Positions 22,931-33,869 of a stretch of DNA of 64,000 bases are shown here, piece after piece (the first letter of the stretch is position 1; each line of letters opens with the position of its first letter). The notes beneath the pieces are model-generated. The model was not told the origin of the DNA and searched no databases. It saw only the letters and a list, made by a program, of their open reading frames with translations. The translations under genes were made by a program, and so were the position numbers. Source of the stretch: Mercurialis annua (taxonomy: Eukaryota > Streptophyta > Magnoliopsida > Malpighiales > Euphorbiaceae); assembly GCF_937616625.2 (NCBI RefSeq), contig NC_065571.1, forward strand, positions 14,386,501-14,450,500. Reading direction: 5' to 3'.

Positions 22931-24691
22931 TTTTGAGGATCGATAGTCGAGCTTTCGACTTAAAACAAGCGCACTTGGGAGGCATTCCCAAGAGGTTCGA
23001 TTTCTTTTCTTGTCATTTATATTTTGTTACTTATTTTTAGTGTTTCATTTATGTTTTTGTGTGTTCGATTGAACACACAAGATTTGATTTTCTAAACTCA
23101 ACTCCAATTCAATTTTTATTTGTCTAATTTCTTAGCATTGAGGACATTGCATCGAAATGTGTGAGGAGGGTTGGAAAATTGATTGTAGTTGCGTAGGATT
23201 GTTTGTTTTTGATGTTTTTTCTTTTTCGTTGTTAATTTTAGTTGTTTGTGTGTTTTTGATGTTTTATTTAGGAGAATTTTGGTCGAATCTTTGAGCAAGA
23301 CCCTTAGCTTAATTTTGTATCATGTTAGCTAAGTTGATCAAGTACTTGCATTATATCAATTGTCATGTTCTAGTTAATGAATTATTGAATGGTTTTTCTT
23401 GTTCTAACAATTGTTGTTGATGATTGCTTAGTGAAATGTCAATTATATGACATAAGTTGATAAGATTAGGGTAAAATCACTTGTTAGCAACAATTGACCC
23501 TAAATGCATGACCAACGAGCTTGATGCGGATACATGATGTGTATGTAGTAAAATTGTTGAATTTTAGGAAATTGGGCATATGTGGCATGATTGTTGCAGT
23601 TTTAGCATTGGTTAAAACACACCCAAGTCTTGAGTTTTTTTCGAGCCTATTTTGTTGTTGTGTTTTGCATGTTTAGTCCTAGAATTTGCTCCTATGTCCG
23701 GGCAAGATTGTATTGTTGAGTTTTTGGCAATTAGGTGATAATGGCAATTAGGATTACACACTTCTCCAACCCACTCAAAAAGCCTACCCCTCTTCCCCTA
23801 GATAACACAATTTGAGCCTTAACCAAATTTTTTGTTTAAACCACAATTTTCACACAAATCAACCTTTTTCAAAATTTTACCTCTAAAACACCCTAACTTG
23901 ACTTGAAATAACTCATATAAAACATAAGGAAACTCTAGCTTGATGAACTATTGAAAAAAGTGAACTAAGTGCTAAAAATATAAGTTAATGCCTTAGAGAA
24001 AGAAAGAAAAAAAACATGAAAAAGAAAACAAAAGAAAAATTGAAGAAAAAAAAGAAAGAAAGAATAAACAAAGGCATGAAAAGTTCTCATTTGTTAAAAA
24101 GTTCACTTGTATGAAAATTTCCAAGCTAGACCAAGTAAAAGAGTGCAATTGTTATTCAAGTCAAGTTTTTAGCAAAAATCTATTTTTTTACCTACCCCTA
24201 ACCTTAGCCCCATTATAACCCTTGAAAGTCCATTTGATAGTTGCCGAAAACCGAACTAAGTAGTGAAGTCCGGACTTTGAGCAAGCCTATGGTGACTATT
24301 ACATGTGTTCTTTGTATACCCTTTGTTATCTTGAGCGAGTGAAATCTAGTGAGGAATACGCCATTGCTTGTAGTAGAACATTTATGCCGTGTTGTGCCCA
24401 ACGTAGCTTGAATCCGATTTGTATACACGTCCCGCATAAGATAGCAAGTTTGTAATATAGAATGGGTCAATAAGCATGTTTCCGTGATTGTAACCTTGGT
24501 GCTATCAATTTATGTCATTGACATTGCATTTCTCACTTGTTTTCATCACTTTTAGTTGTTAGGTCGGGAATCATTCATTTGGTAATTCATTAGTTGGAAC
24601 ATTGTGTATGATATATATGCGGGTTTGAAGTTATTAGCTAGCATGCGTCTCCGAGTAAGATTCATTTCTTGCTTGAGGACAAGCAAGGTTT
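22931..24691 (+). other. 3' noncoding region of internal copy 2
   Basis: It has the same content as in copy 1: an internal polypurine-like motif at 23159-23170, a purine-rich stretch at about 23975-24075 and no coding signal. Confidence 0.6.
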
Positions 24692-24705
24692 AGTGTGAGG
24701 AGGTT
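24692..24705 (+). promoter_or_regulatory. Polypurine tract before LTR copy 3
   Basis: AGTGTGAGGAGGTT directly abuts the start of the last LTR. Confidence 0.8.
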
Positions 24706-26355
24706 TGATAGGAGTATTTTACTCCTATTTAGAGTGCCGTTTCTGCATGCTTTTATTACGATTTATCATGGTTTTATGGTATTCCGAGTGCCTTATTATA
24801 TGTTTTAGTATTTCAGGTACTTGGGAGCATTGCGGAAGCATTTTGGTACAAAAGATGGAAAAGTCGACGGAAAAGAGGCGAAAGCTCATTTGCAAGTCTG
24901 AAAATCCGACCCCGCTGCACTAATTGGAAAATTGGAACCGGCTAGAAGCCTCAAATGAATTTGTGTTCTTCATGAAAGTTAAAGTAGACGTCCTAAGCTT
25001 TCCAACGGTTCAAGAATCGACTCAATCGGACATTTCTACACCAAGTTATGAAGTTACGAAGATCGCGGTTCTGCAGAGCAAAGGGTGTCTCGAACCAAGA
25101 CACCAAAGTGTGATATGTGTCTCGATTCGAGACAAATGTGCCTGGAGGCAGATTATAGTGTCTCGAACCGAGACACTCCTCCATTCTAAGTGTCTTGGTT
25201 CGAGCTTAGGCTTGGAAAAAGGGGAATTTCTGATTTCAAACACAAAAAGGCTTGATTCTCTTTGCTTCTTTGGGCCAAACACTCCTTGAGTGAATGTTTT
25301 TCTTTCCTCTTTTGTAAACATATAAAAACCCTTTTATCTCTATTTTAGGTTATGTCATGATTTTGTAGAGAATTGTTAGACATCTCATCATTGTAGCAAC
25401 ACTTTCTCTCTAGCTTTAAATCATTGTTCTTATTGTTCTTACTAAAAGTAGTAAAGGATCTTCATAGTTCTTGGTGTTCTTCAAACTAATTCCAGATTTT
25501 GCTATATTGGGAAACTTATTAAATACAAGTATTAGTCTTTTAATCGAAGCTTCATTATCTTGTTCATGTGTTTAAGGTTCATTTATCACTCCAAGGTACT
25601 TAATCTTTACTCTATGCCTAATCTTCATTATTTCTTAATTAGTTTTGCCATGATGATGATTAGTAGCTAAACCCCTTGTTTGGGGGTTGTTATGATTGCC
25701 ATGCTTGATTAAATAGGTGATTAGGGTTAGGGTTTATGGGTGATGTTGGTTGTTGTGCTTCTTGAGCTTAATGCTTAGAATAGGTTGGCCTCTTATTCTT
25801 TGCTATGTGGTTTAATTAGGAGGACGAGAGTTAACTAATTAGACTATACCTAGGGGAGTACATGCTTTAGACCTAGATGCATTAGCATGATCTAGGGCTA
25901 TCTTGGTTGTGGAGTTTGCTTGATTAGTCGGCTCGATTAACTCTATCAAAATCTATGAGCACGAGAGTGGATTAGATTTTGGAATTGTTAATCAAGTTTT
26001 GACTCATTCACTTCCGGCTCGAGAGAGCGGAATTGGTTCCGTAGAATAGCTTGACCCGACCTAAGCTCCTATCACCTTGACCCGAACTACCTAGATATGA
26101 CTTTGGCATGACTAGCAACCTCCAAGCGTTTTTACCCTTAGTTGAATCCTTATTGTTCAATCTTGTTTAATTGCAAGTTTAGTAGTTGTTTACCTTTAGA
26201 CTTTTGATACTTTGAAAACCATATTCATGTTTGCTAAACGAATTGAATAGCAACTAAAATCACTCTCATCGATAATCACTCTTGAATTCACTCCTTGTGG
26301 GTACGATAACTCGGACTTAGGTCCACTCTATTACAAGTTGGGTTTATCCTCAACA
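24706..26355 (+). repeat. LTR copy 3 (1650 bp)
   Basis: It ends in CTCAACA followed by the target duplication GCGAA at 26356. By eye it differs from LTR copy 1 at two positions (around 24940 and 25825). Near-identity of the outer LTRs indicates recent insertion. Confidence 0.95.
25085..25204. repeat. Palindrome cluster in LTR copy 3
   Basis: The same cluster as in the other two LTRs, with the palindromes unchanged. Confidence 0.85.
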
Positions 26356-26360
26356 GCGAA

Positions 26361-27161
26361 CATGTAAGCAAATTATGCTTATTAAATCATACGACGCCTT
26401 CATCGTACGACGCTGTTTACATTCCGCCGGCGCCACACCAACGGCCCCGCTCTGACATTACTAAAATAATTATAGGGAGTCCAATAAAATTGTAGAGACT
26501 CGTAATCCTCATTATTAGCAAAGTGCTGTTTTGAATTTAAATCATAAAAATAACTATCATTTACCTTATTTATAGCAGAAGAACACCAGTGACAGTGACA
26601 GTGACGATGATTATACTTCGAAAAGTGATGTCGATAATTATTAAATTTACCTCTGCTTAAATAGATGTGTGTGACTAAATTCGTATACGAAAAAATAATT
26701 TTAGTTGGATTTAATTTGTTTTAGTTTTTAGTATTTGGAGTTATGAAATTAATGTAAAAAGGGCAATCAAAGTCCCCAGATTTTTAAATAAAAACTTAAT
26801 TATTATTTTTATGTTTTAAATGATAAGTCAGACAATTAGTAAGTAAAATTTGCTGACATGGCTGTCAGGTTTTAGGTTAGAGTGGAATTGAAAACGAAAA
26901 ATGTGAATTTGGATGTAATCGGTGATTTTATAATGTCAGGGTGCAAACTAAAGAAGGCTAGAAGAGGGAAGGTTTTTAAGACCATTAGCTTCAAAATATA
27001 ATAATAAATAATAATAATACTTCTATCTCCGTAACGGAACAGAATTTGCAACGATATATAAATAAGTACGTGGTACCATGATGAAGTACGGTGCCAACTG
27101 AATATACAATACGCCACTGCCTGAATAAGTGGGAGTTGAGCAGGAATTAGATATTAATATA
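26361..27161. other. Unassigned intergenic DNA with possible MITE end
   Basis: A short GC-rich patch with repeated TACGACGC words occurs at about 26390-26415, and a GTGACA triplet repeat near 26591. The stretch 26865-26990, read in reverse complement, weakly resembles the end of the MITE at 29503-29872 (TCTTAAAAACC, CCCTGAC) and may be a decayed copy. No gene is visible; the minus ORF at 26872-27117 has no domain. Confidence 0.45.
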
Positions 27162-27429
27162 TCTATCTATGACTATCTTATATGTGGGAAGGGGGGGGGG
27201 GGACAGGCAAAATTACGCGAATAGGCTTCATTAAGGGTATAAGTAAAAAAGATAAAATAATAAAAAATTAATTTAATTCATGTAAATAGTAGAAGTTAAA
27301 TGCAAATGGACTACTACAATAGAAGCATCCGAATATATGCCTTTCATTAGTTTATAAATACAAAAATACTTTAACAAAAGCTCTTATAATAGGATTCTAA
27401 GTCTAATCTATAACATATATAGTTAACGT

Positions 27430-27670
27430 AGGAATTTAGCCAAAAGCTTCCAAGGCATTAGTTGGTCTTTTAAGGCAAGACAAGCCAACAAACTCGCTCA
27501 CCACATAGCAGCTGCAGCATTTTTTTTTTAAAGAGAAAGTTTAGTTAGAAGAGGTCCTAGAAAATTGGAAGGATATTTGGAAAGAAGACATAGATTTGGA
27601 ATAGTTTTGGTTAATTTGTTTTTTTTATCAGTTCCTCCTTGCTGTGCAAGGTTTTGAGTTTATTTATCAA
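27430..27670 (+). pseudogene. LINE 3'-end fragment (end of RNase H domain)
   Basis: Read in the plus direction it encodes ARQANKLAHHIAAAA, which matches the last RNase H motif (RDANKLAHGLAAAA) of the LINE at 58205. An acidic, tryptophan-rich tail with a stop codon and then an A-rich end follow. Only this tail is present. It may have been captured by the Helitron or inserted into it. Confidence 0.6.
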
Positions 27671-28504
27671 TAAAAAAGAAAATCATAGGACTCAAATTAT
27701 TATTTTTATAGATGAAATTTTGGTTCGAATTATTATTGTCATCAATTTATATGAGATACATTGGATCATGAGAAGCCTTTTATTCCAATGAAAGGAATTT
27801 GTTGATTCACATTGTATGTATTTTTAATTTATTGATTTTTAGATTTTTTTTGTTAATTTTTTTTCAATTTTTTTTTAGATTATTAGAATTAGTAATCAAT
27901 AGTCAATACCAAGATAAAGGTATTTATAAACATGTATATGTACGAAATTGAGAAAAATTTACACTCACGCAACTACTTAATATATGTCAATGGTTGATCT
28001 ATCATTAAATGAGTATATCGTTGTTTTAGTTAATTTTCGTTAATTGGTAATATCGCGGTAATAGACTTCATTAAGGGCATAATTTATAAAAAATAAAGAA
28101 ATTAATAGTAATTAAATAGAAGTTTAATTTTACTAAAACAACTAATTCTTTTTTTATGACTTAAAACAACTAATGGAATCAGAACTGGGCTAGGATTGCT
28201 TCAATTGGTTTAGGATTGCTTTCTCTTTTCTTGATAGAATCATAATTGATTGCTATCCATTTTTTCTAATAATTAAATCGTAATTGAATTCGTACATCAT
28301 AATGTAAAACATTCAAACCCGAGGATGTATATACTCTAGATTTAATATTTTCATGTTATGCAAGTATATATAATCAAGATTTAATATTTAATTTATACAA
28401 AAAGTTGTATAAATATCACTAACATTTTACAATTTTAATCTTAATTAAAATAAAAGATAGTTTTTAATTTAAATAATATAATTATTAATATTAATATTTA
28501 CTAT

Positions 28505-28745
28505 ATAACGGGTCATGTAAATATTATCACATGCTATGATTTCAATAATTTATAATAATTACTATAAACTATAGTAATATATTAAATATAATTAATATTT
28601 ACTACATATAACGGGTCATGTAAATATCATCACGTACTATAATTTCAATTTTCATAATTTATAATAATTCACTATAAAGTATAGTAATATATTTTAATAA
28701 TTTTAATAATATTTAATGTATATATATAACGGGTCATATAAATAT
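28505..28745 (+). repeat. Three diverged tandem units ahead of the Helitron 3' hairpin
   Basis: The motif TAACGGGTCATRTAAATAT occurs at about 28506, 28613 and 28729. Each time an ATCAC or CTCACGTGC-like block follows, then AT-rich DNA. The last unit carries the intact terminal hairpin and the first two carry decayed versions of it. This looks like duplicated Helitron 3' ends. Confidence 0.6.
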
Positions 28746-28778
28746 CGCTCACGTGCGTAGCACGTGGCGAAATGCTAG

Positions 28779-29327
28779 TACTATATATAAAAGCACGGAT
28801 GGGGGGGGACAGACAAATTTACGGAATAATCCTTTTCAGTTTACTATTAAATAAAGGTTTTATAGTCATTAACTAATTAATTATTTAATTAATCACTATT
28901 GTAATTAAAGTCCTAATTAGAATAGGTAGCTAAATTATCTCCAATTTAGTTTTAATATATAAAAAATAACTAAATTATCTCCAAATTAGTAGGAATACCT
29001 ATCTTTTAGTTTGATTGAACTACAAAATTAAAATATTGTATTTGATCAATATATTATTATTTAAATTTCTATTTTATTATTTCTAAAGATATTATTAATA
29101 AAATTAAGTTAATTATTTAATTATGGTTATTATAAAATTAAAAGAAGAATTTTCAGTATGAAAAAAAAAATTAATAGCCGAATATATTATATGTACTTTT
29201 ATAAAAATCCTTAACTAATTTAATATTAATTATAAATAAAAATTGATATAATTATAATAAAATTATTAATATGTTCATTGACGAGTTACGTTACGAGTCA
29301 CGTGCATAGCACGTAATGCGAAACTAG
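28779..29327 (+). mobile_element. Non-autonomous Helitron 2, abutting Helitron 1
   Basis: The start (ACTATATATAAAAGCACGG, then a G-run and GACAGACAAA) parallels the 5' end of Helitron 1. The end has a 6-bp hairpin, ACGTGC-ATA-GCACGT (29300-29314), nine bases and CTAG (29324-29327) followed by T. It begins at the very base where Helitron 1 ends. There are no ORFs. Confidence 0.65.
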
Positions 29328-29502
29328 TTATATATAAATGTATCACAAATTAATACTACATGACGATTTCAACAAAAACAAATACTACATGACAATCTAA
29401 TAGTGGAGATGGAATTTAATTATCATGAAAACACAATATGAGATATATTTGTTGTTGTAAGGACAATCTAAAGTAATTTTCAATTTGGGTCAGTTTTCTA
29501 AG

Positions 29503-29872
29503 ATTTGATGCCTTAAAAAATCCCGACCTTTCATCCCCTTTTCAATCCTACCCTGACGTTAAAAAATTGTCAATTTTACCCCATTTTGTATATTTTCATT
29601 TCAATTGTACTCTGAAGCATAAAATTGATCTTTATTTATTTGACAAAAGTTCAATAAACTTTTTTAAAAATGGTGAATTTAATATAAAAACTTAATCTAA
29701 TGCAAAAAGGGTCAATTTAGCTAATTTTTGCCAAATAAAAAAAGATCAATTTTATGCTTTAGGGTACAATTGAAATGAAAAAATGCAAAATAAGGTAAAA
29801 TTAACAGATTTGCAACGTCAGGGTAGGATTGAAAAGGGAATGAAGGGTCAGGGTTTTTAAGATATTAAGCCT
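29503..29872. mobile_element. Mutator-type MITE, 370 bp, foldback
   Basis: The two halves are long inverted copies: the left block CCCTTTTCAATCCTACCCTG recurs in reverse complement on the right, as do CAATTGTAC and GCATAAAATTGATC. The flanks TTTTCTAAG (29494-29502) and TTTTCTAAA (29873-29881) agree at eight of nine positions, a probable 9-bp target duplication. There is no coding content. Confidence 0.7.
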
Positions 29873-29910
29873 TTTTCTAAAGCATATCAATGTTAACCAG
29901 ATGTACAATA

Positions 29911-32900
29911 TTTTTTTTATAGGAAAAACCGGATATTATTAAATCAAAGCTGGTTGTTCAGCCAAAACATATCGAGTATGGAACATTTCCCAACCATCTA
30001 GACAAACTACTATTCTCAGAATGAACTTCCTTTGCTAACATATGAGCTGTTATTAGTTTGTCTAGAAACATAAACAAAACCCATACAAATGCTGCTACGG
30101 AGGATCTCAAAACAATCTTGAGCGATAAGGCCAACGTCATTACTAAGCAACTTGTTGTTATTGAAACTATCCTCTACGAATTTTGGATCATAATTGATAA
30201 CAAAAGGAGTAAGATTTGTCTCGATAGCTAAGGTAACACCATCTCTGACAGCAAAAGCTTCCCCTATGCACACCTGTATCTGGCCTGCGTATTTCCTGCA
30301 CTCCGATGCTAACACCACGACGCGCCAGTCCCTGATCACCACCCCAGTTCTAAAGCCATTCTCTGTAAAATCTGCATCCACATTAACAGAGAAGACCCAT
30401 TGCTTTGGTGGAACCCATCTTTTATCTGAATATGGCATCCAATGCAACACTTATAACATTCTATTTTTGCTATCACCTGCCTCTTTGTACTCCTCAAAAT
30501 ACGACTGAGCCCATTGAACCAGCTGATCCTTCGGCTTTTCATCTCCCCCAAACAACCTCACGGTCCTAATGTGCCAAATAAGCCAGATTAAGATAAAAAA
30601 AACAGCAAAATCTTCTCTATTTAATTCCTTAAACGCATGAATTAATAGGTCTTGTAGCTTCCTATTGACCTCAGGTTTCAACATCCTAGCGCCATTCCAA
30701 GATTTCCACACTACTTTGGCTTCTTTGCAAAACCACAACACATGAATAGCAGAATCTACATTAAAACCGCAAGACGGGCACGAGACATCAACACACATCC
30801 CTCTATTCTGCAAGTTCAATCTAATTGGAACCCAATTATGAAAACATTTTCAAAGGAAAATCTTTACCTTAGAGGGTAAATGAACCTTCTAGAAGAATTC
30901 CACCATCGCATGCAATTAGAGGAATCAGACCCAGAAGCTTCATATCTTAAATTCATCGCCAGATGATAACAGCTCCTCACTATGTAAGATCCCTTGGCAC
31001 CGTAATGCCATCTCTGGGTGTCAACTTGTCTTGTTCTAGCTAAGGGAATGCCCAAATACTAGCCGCCTCATTTTGAGAGAAAGAGGCGTTGATTAGACCA
31101 ACATTCTAGCTGCCTTGCGAAGTAAAGATAGATATCACAGTGGTAGTGTCATTAAAAAACATGTCTGCTCTGAATTCTAAAGGTACTTTCAATAGGGATC
31201 CATCTATCCCTATAAATTTTCACCCTCTCGCATGTGCCAATTCTCCCCCTCAACCCTTCATTCAGTAATTCTCTTCCCCACATAATACTCTTCCAAGTAA
31301 AGGAAGCAGTCCTTGGGCATTTAGCTTCCAAGAAGGAACTATTTTTAAAATACTTGCACTTAAGCACCATAACCAGTAAGCCTTGTGGATGAGAGATAAT
31401 TCTCCACCCCTAATTTGCAAGAAGACTCTTGTTAAAACACTCCAAATCCCGAAAGCCTAACTGTCTATAGCACTTAGAGGCACATAATCGATTCCACTTG
31501 GCCCAATGAATTTTATTTACGTTATCATTACTCCCCCACCAAAATCTATTGCACAACTTCTCAAATTCTACAATAAGACTTTTGGGAAATCTAAAATAAT
31601 TCATGATATAAGTTTGTATAGATTGTACTACAACTTTAAGGAGAACTTTCTTACCTCCTGAAAATAGAGTACTCTTCCACCCTTTAAGCTTCTGTAAGAT
31701 CATATCCTTGATATATTTGAAACGGTTTCCCGTACTTCTCCCGACAGAGGATGGAAGCCCGAGATATTTCTCAGGACATTTAACCTCTGGAACATTAAAA
31801 ATCAGCTTAATCTCCTCTATGACTTTAGAGCTAGTCCCTTTCCCAAAAGACAAAGCATACTTCTCTAAATTTATCACTTGCCCCGAGGCCCTTCCATAAA
31901 TTTGAAATAAATCTTTTATTAGGTTACATTCTTTCACATTAGCCTTAGAAAATGAAAGACTATCATCAGCAAAGAAAAGGTGTGACACATAACACTCCTG
32001 CCCGAACTTGATCTTAGAAATCAAATTCCTTTCCACACCCGAATTGATCAGACAAGATAACCCTTGAGCACAAATCAAAAACAAGTAAGAGGACAAACGA
32101 TCCCCTTGTCTTAAACCCCTCTGGATTTAAAATTCCCCTTCACACTACCATTTAATAGGAAAGAAAAATTCACAGAGTTAAATTCATGCTTTTAGCAATC
32201 CAGGCATCCCTGAAACCCATATTTCTCATTATCTCCTCCACAAATTTCCATTCAACTCGATCATATGCGTTAGACATATCTAGTTTCAAAGCCATAGGAC
32301 CATTCTGCTTCTTATTAGACCTTTTAATGACATGACTGCATTCAAACCCAATCAAAGCATTGTCAACGATTTGCCTAGCAGGAACAAAGGCACTTTGTGC
32401 AACATCAATAACCTTGTCTAACACCAATCTAAGCCTATTAGCAAAAGCTTTAGAAATAATTTTGTAAATTACATTGCACAAACTAATAGGTCTACAGCCA
32501 GTCATACGTTTTGCTTCAGTAATTTTAGGGATAAGAGATATAATAGTCTCATTAATACAATTCAGATCAATCCCATTATTCTAAGCCAGAAGGCATACCT
32601 TTGTAACATCTCCACCAACAACAGTCCAATACTTCTAATAAAATAGAGTTGGAAAACAATCCTTGCCTGGAGCCTTTGTGGGCGCCATACCCTTCAAAAC
32701 TTTATCGACAAACCTCCCACACAGCATATTATTCATACTGTCTAACGTCTGCTTGCAAATGTTTAGTAACCTCCTCGATATTAAGGCTGCTGGGATTCGT
32801 CGATTCAAACAAGGAAATGAAATAGCTTTGGAAAATCTTTTCCATCTCAACTGTTTCCTCTTTCCATATACCCAGATCATTTTGGAGACCTTTAATACTG

Positions 32901-33170
32901 TTTCTAGCCCTTCTCTTCGAAGCTTTAAGATGGGAATATCTGGTATTTCTATCTCCATGAGCTAGCCACTCACTTCTAGCTCTTTGTTTCCACCTCACTT
33001 CCTCCCGATGAAGTAAAGAATCCAGTTCCCTCTCAACACTTTTGACAATCTCAAAACTAATGTTTGGATCAAAAGAACACAGTAAAGATCTCAGCTTATA
33101 CTTCTTAAGAGCGATCTCCTTCTTTATTTTACCGGCTGAGAAACGGTCCCAATTTTTAAAAGATCTGCCA
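29911..33170 (-). mobile_element. 5'-truncated L1-type LINE, 3260 bp
   Basis: A perfect 13-bp target duplication, CAGATGTACAATA, flanks it at 29898-29910 and 33171-33183. The T-run at 29911-29918 is the poly(A) tail in reverse. From right to left the minus strand encodes the linker between endonuclease and polymerase, reverse transcriptase, the zinc-binding region and RNase H. The endonuclease domain is missing because the insert is 5'-truncated, the normal outcome of incomplete target-primed reverse transcription. The ORF is broken by several stops and shifts. Confidence 0.92.
30016..31370 (-). pseudogene. LINE ORF2 pseudogene: zinc-binding region and RNase H part
   Basis: Piece 31152-31370 has the block CPRTASFTWKSIMWGRELL, the usual post-polymerase region. 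Piece 30864-31055 has RQVDTQRWHYGAKGSYIVRS. Piece 30451-30819 carries CPSCGFNVDSAIHVLWFCKEA, the zinc-binding cluster of LINE polymerases. Piece 30016-30450 is an RNase H-like (RVT_3) domain starting VNVDADF. The frames differ and stops intervene, so the region is dead. Confidence 0.8.
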
Positions 33171-33181
33171 CAGATGTACAA
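31410..33181 (-). pseudogene. LINE ORF2 pseudogene: linker and reverse transcriptase part
   Basis: The pieces 32729-33181, 32635-32958, 32170-32505 and 31410-32096 are successive parts of one ORF2 in different frames. The first carries the linker ending REEVRWKQRARSEWLAHGDR, usual before the polymerase of plant L1s. The second ends in APTKAPGKDCFPTLFY, the first polymerase block. The third has RPISLCNVIYKIISKAFANR and LDMSNAYDRVEW, with the first catalytic aspartate. The fourth has FFADDSLSF with the catalytic DD pair. At least three frame breaks separate them, so no enzyme can be made. Confidence 0.85.
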
Positions 33182-33183
33182 TA

Positions 33184-33869
33184 ATTATTGTGTTTGCTAT
33201 ATTATTATTTAAAAGATTATAATACTCTAGTGATTCAAGCAGAATTTTTAAATTTTGTAAAAAGGTTCAATCATTCGTTTTTTATTTAATATTTTTGGTA
33301 CAAATGCTTTTTTTCATCAAATTTTCCTATTTCTAATAATTTTAATGATTAAAAAAACATTGCATAATGGCATTGGACTGTAAAATTCCAACAAATGAAA
33401 AGTTAAACTTTTTAGTACCAAATTTTAAAAAATGTCTAAATTGCTTCAAGCGTGAAAGGTAGGATTCTTTTCACAAATATCTTGTTGTCATTATTTAAAA
33501 AAATTGTAATAAATTAAAATAGGAATTTTTACTAACTACTTGAAAACAGAAATTATAAGAGTATTTGCACGGTAAAATAATTTTTCAAAATATCAAAAAT
33601 AAATATATTTATAAAGATATTGGACTAAAACGAAAACCAAAAACACCTAAAGTAAATTGAAATTGAACCAAATTTAGTACATATTTATAATTAAAAAGGG
33701 ATAATGTCATAAAAATTCACCAATTTTACATATTTTTACAATTTAATCATGTTTTTTAAAATTTCTAATTAACATACACCAACTTTCATTTTTTTTTTTC
33801 AAATTCATATACGGTGCTGACATGAAACTCATTCATTAGTGCAAGTTGCTGAGGTATAAGTCATTTTTA
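33184..33869. other. Unassigned AT-rich DNA
   Basis: No coding signal. The stretch 33700-33850 resembles one end of an AT-rich MITE (AATGTCATAAAAATTCACCA), but I found no matching inverted end. Confidence 0.45.

Larger units (their letters stand above)
11556..26355 (+). mobile_element. Athila-like retrotransposon tandem: LTR-internal-LTR-internal-LTR, 14.8 kb
   Basis: Three 1650-bp LTRs enclose two internal regions of exactly 4925 bp each, repeating with a period of 6575 bp. One 5-bp target duplication, GCGAA, lies at 11551-11555 and 26356-26360 and brackets the whole array. Each internal region has a primer binding site complementary to the 3' end of tRNA-Asp, a 991-codon gag-protease ORF, a long 3' noncoding region and a terminal polypurine tract. 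The gag type, the protease motif and the Asp primer point to the Athila lineage of Ty3/gypsy. Reverse transcriptase, RNase H and most of integrase are missing, so it is non-autonomous. The few differences between copies imply recent origin. Confidence 0.93.
27162..28778 (+). mobile_element. Non-autonomous Helitron 1
   Basis: The 3' end has a perfect 7-bp hairpin, CACGTGC-GTA-GCACGTG (28750-28766), then eight bases and CTAG (28775-28778) followed by T. That is the standard plant Helitron terminus. The 5' end, TC near 27162 or 27166 followed by a G-run and GACAGGCAAA, parallels the start of the next Helitron. There is no Rep/helicase ORF. The interior holds a LINE 3' fragment (27430-27670) and diverged tandem repeats (28505-28745). 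The exact 5' base is uncertain. Confidence 0.7.
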
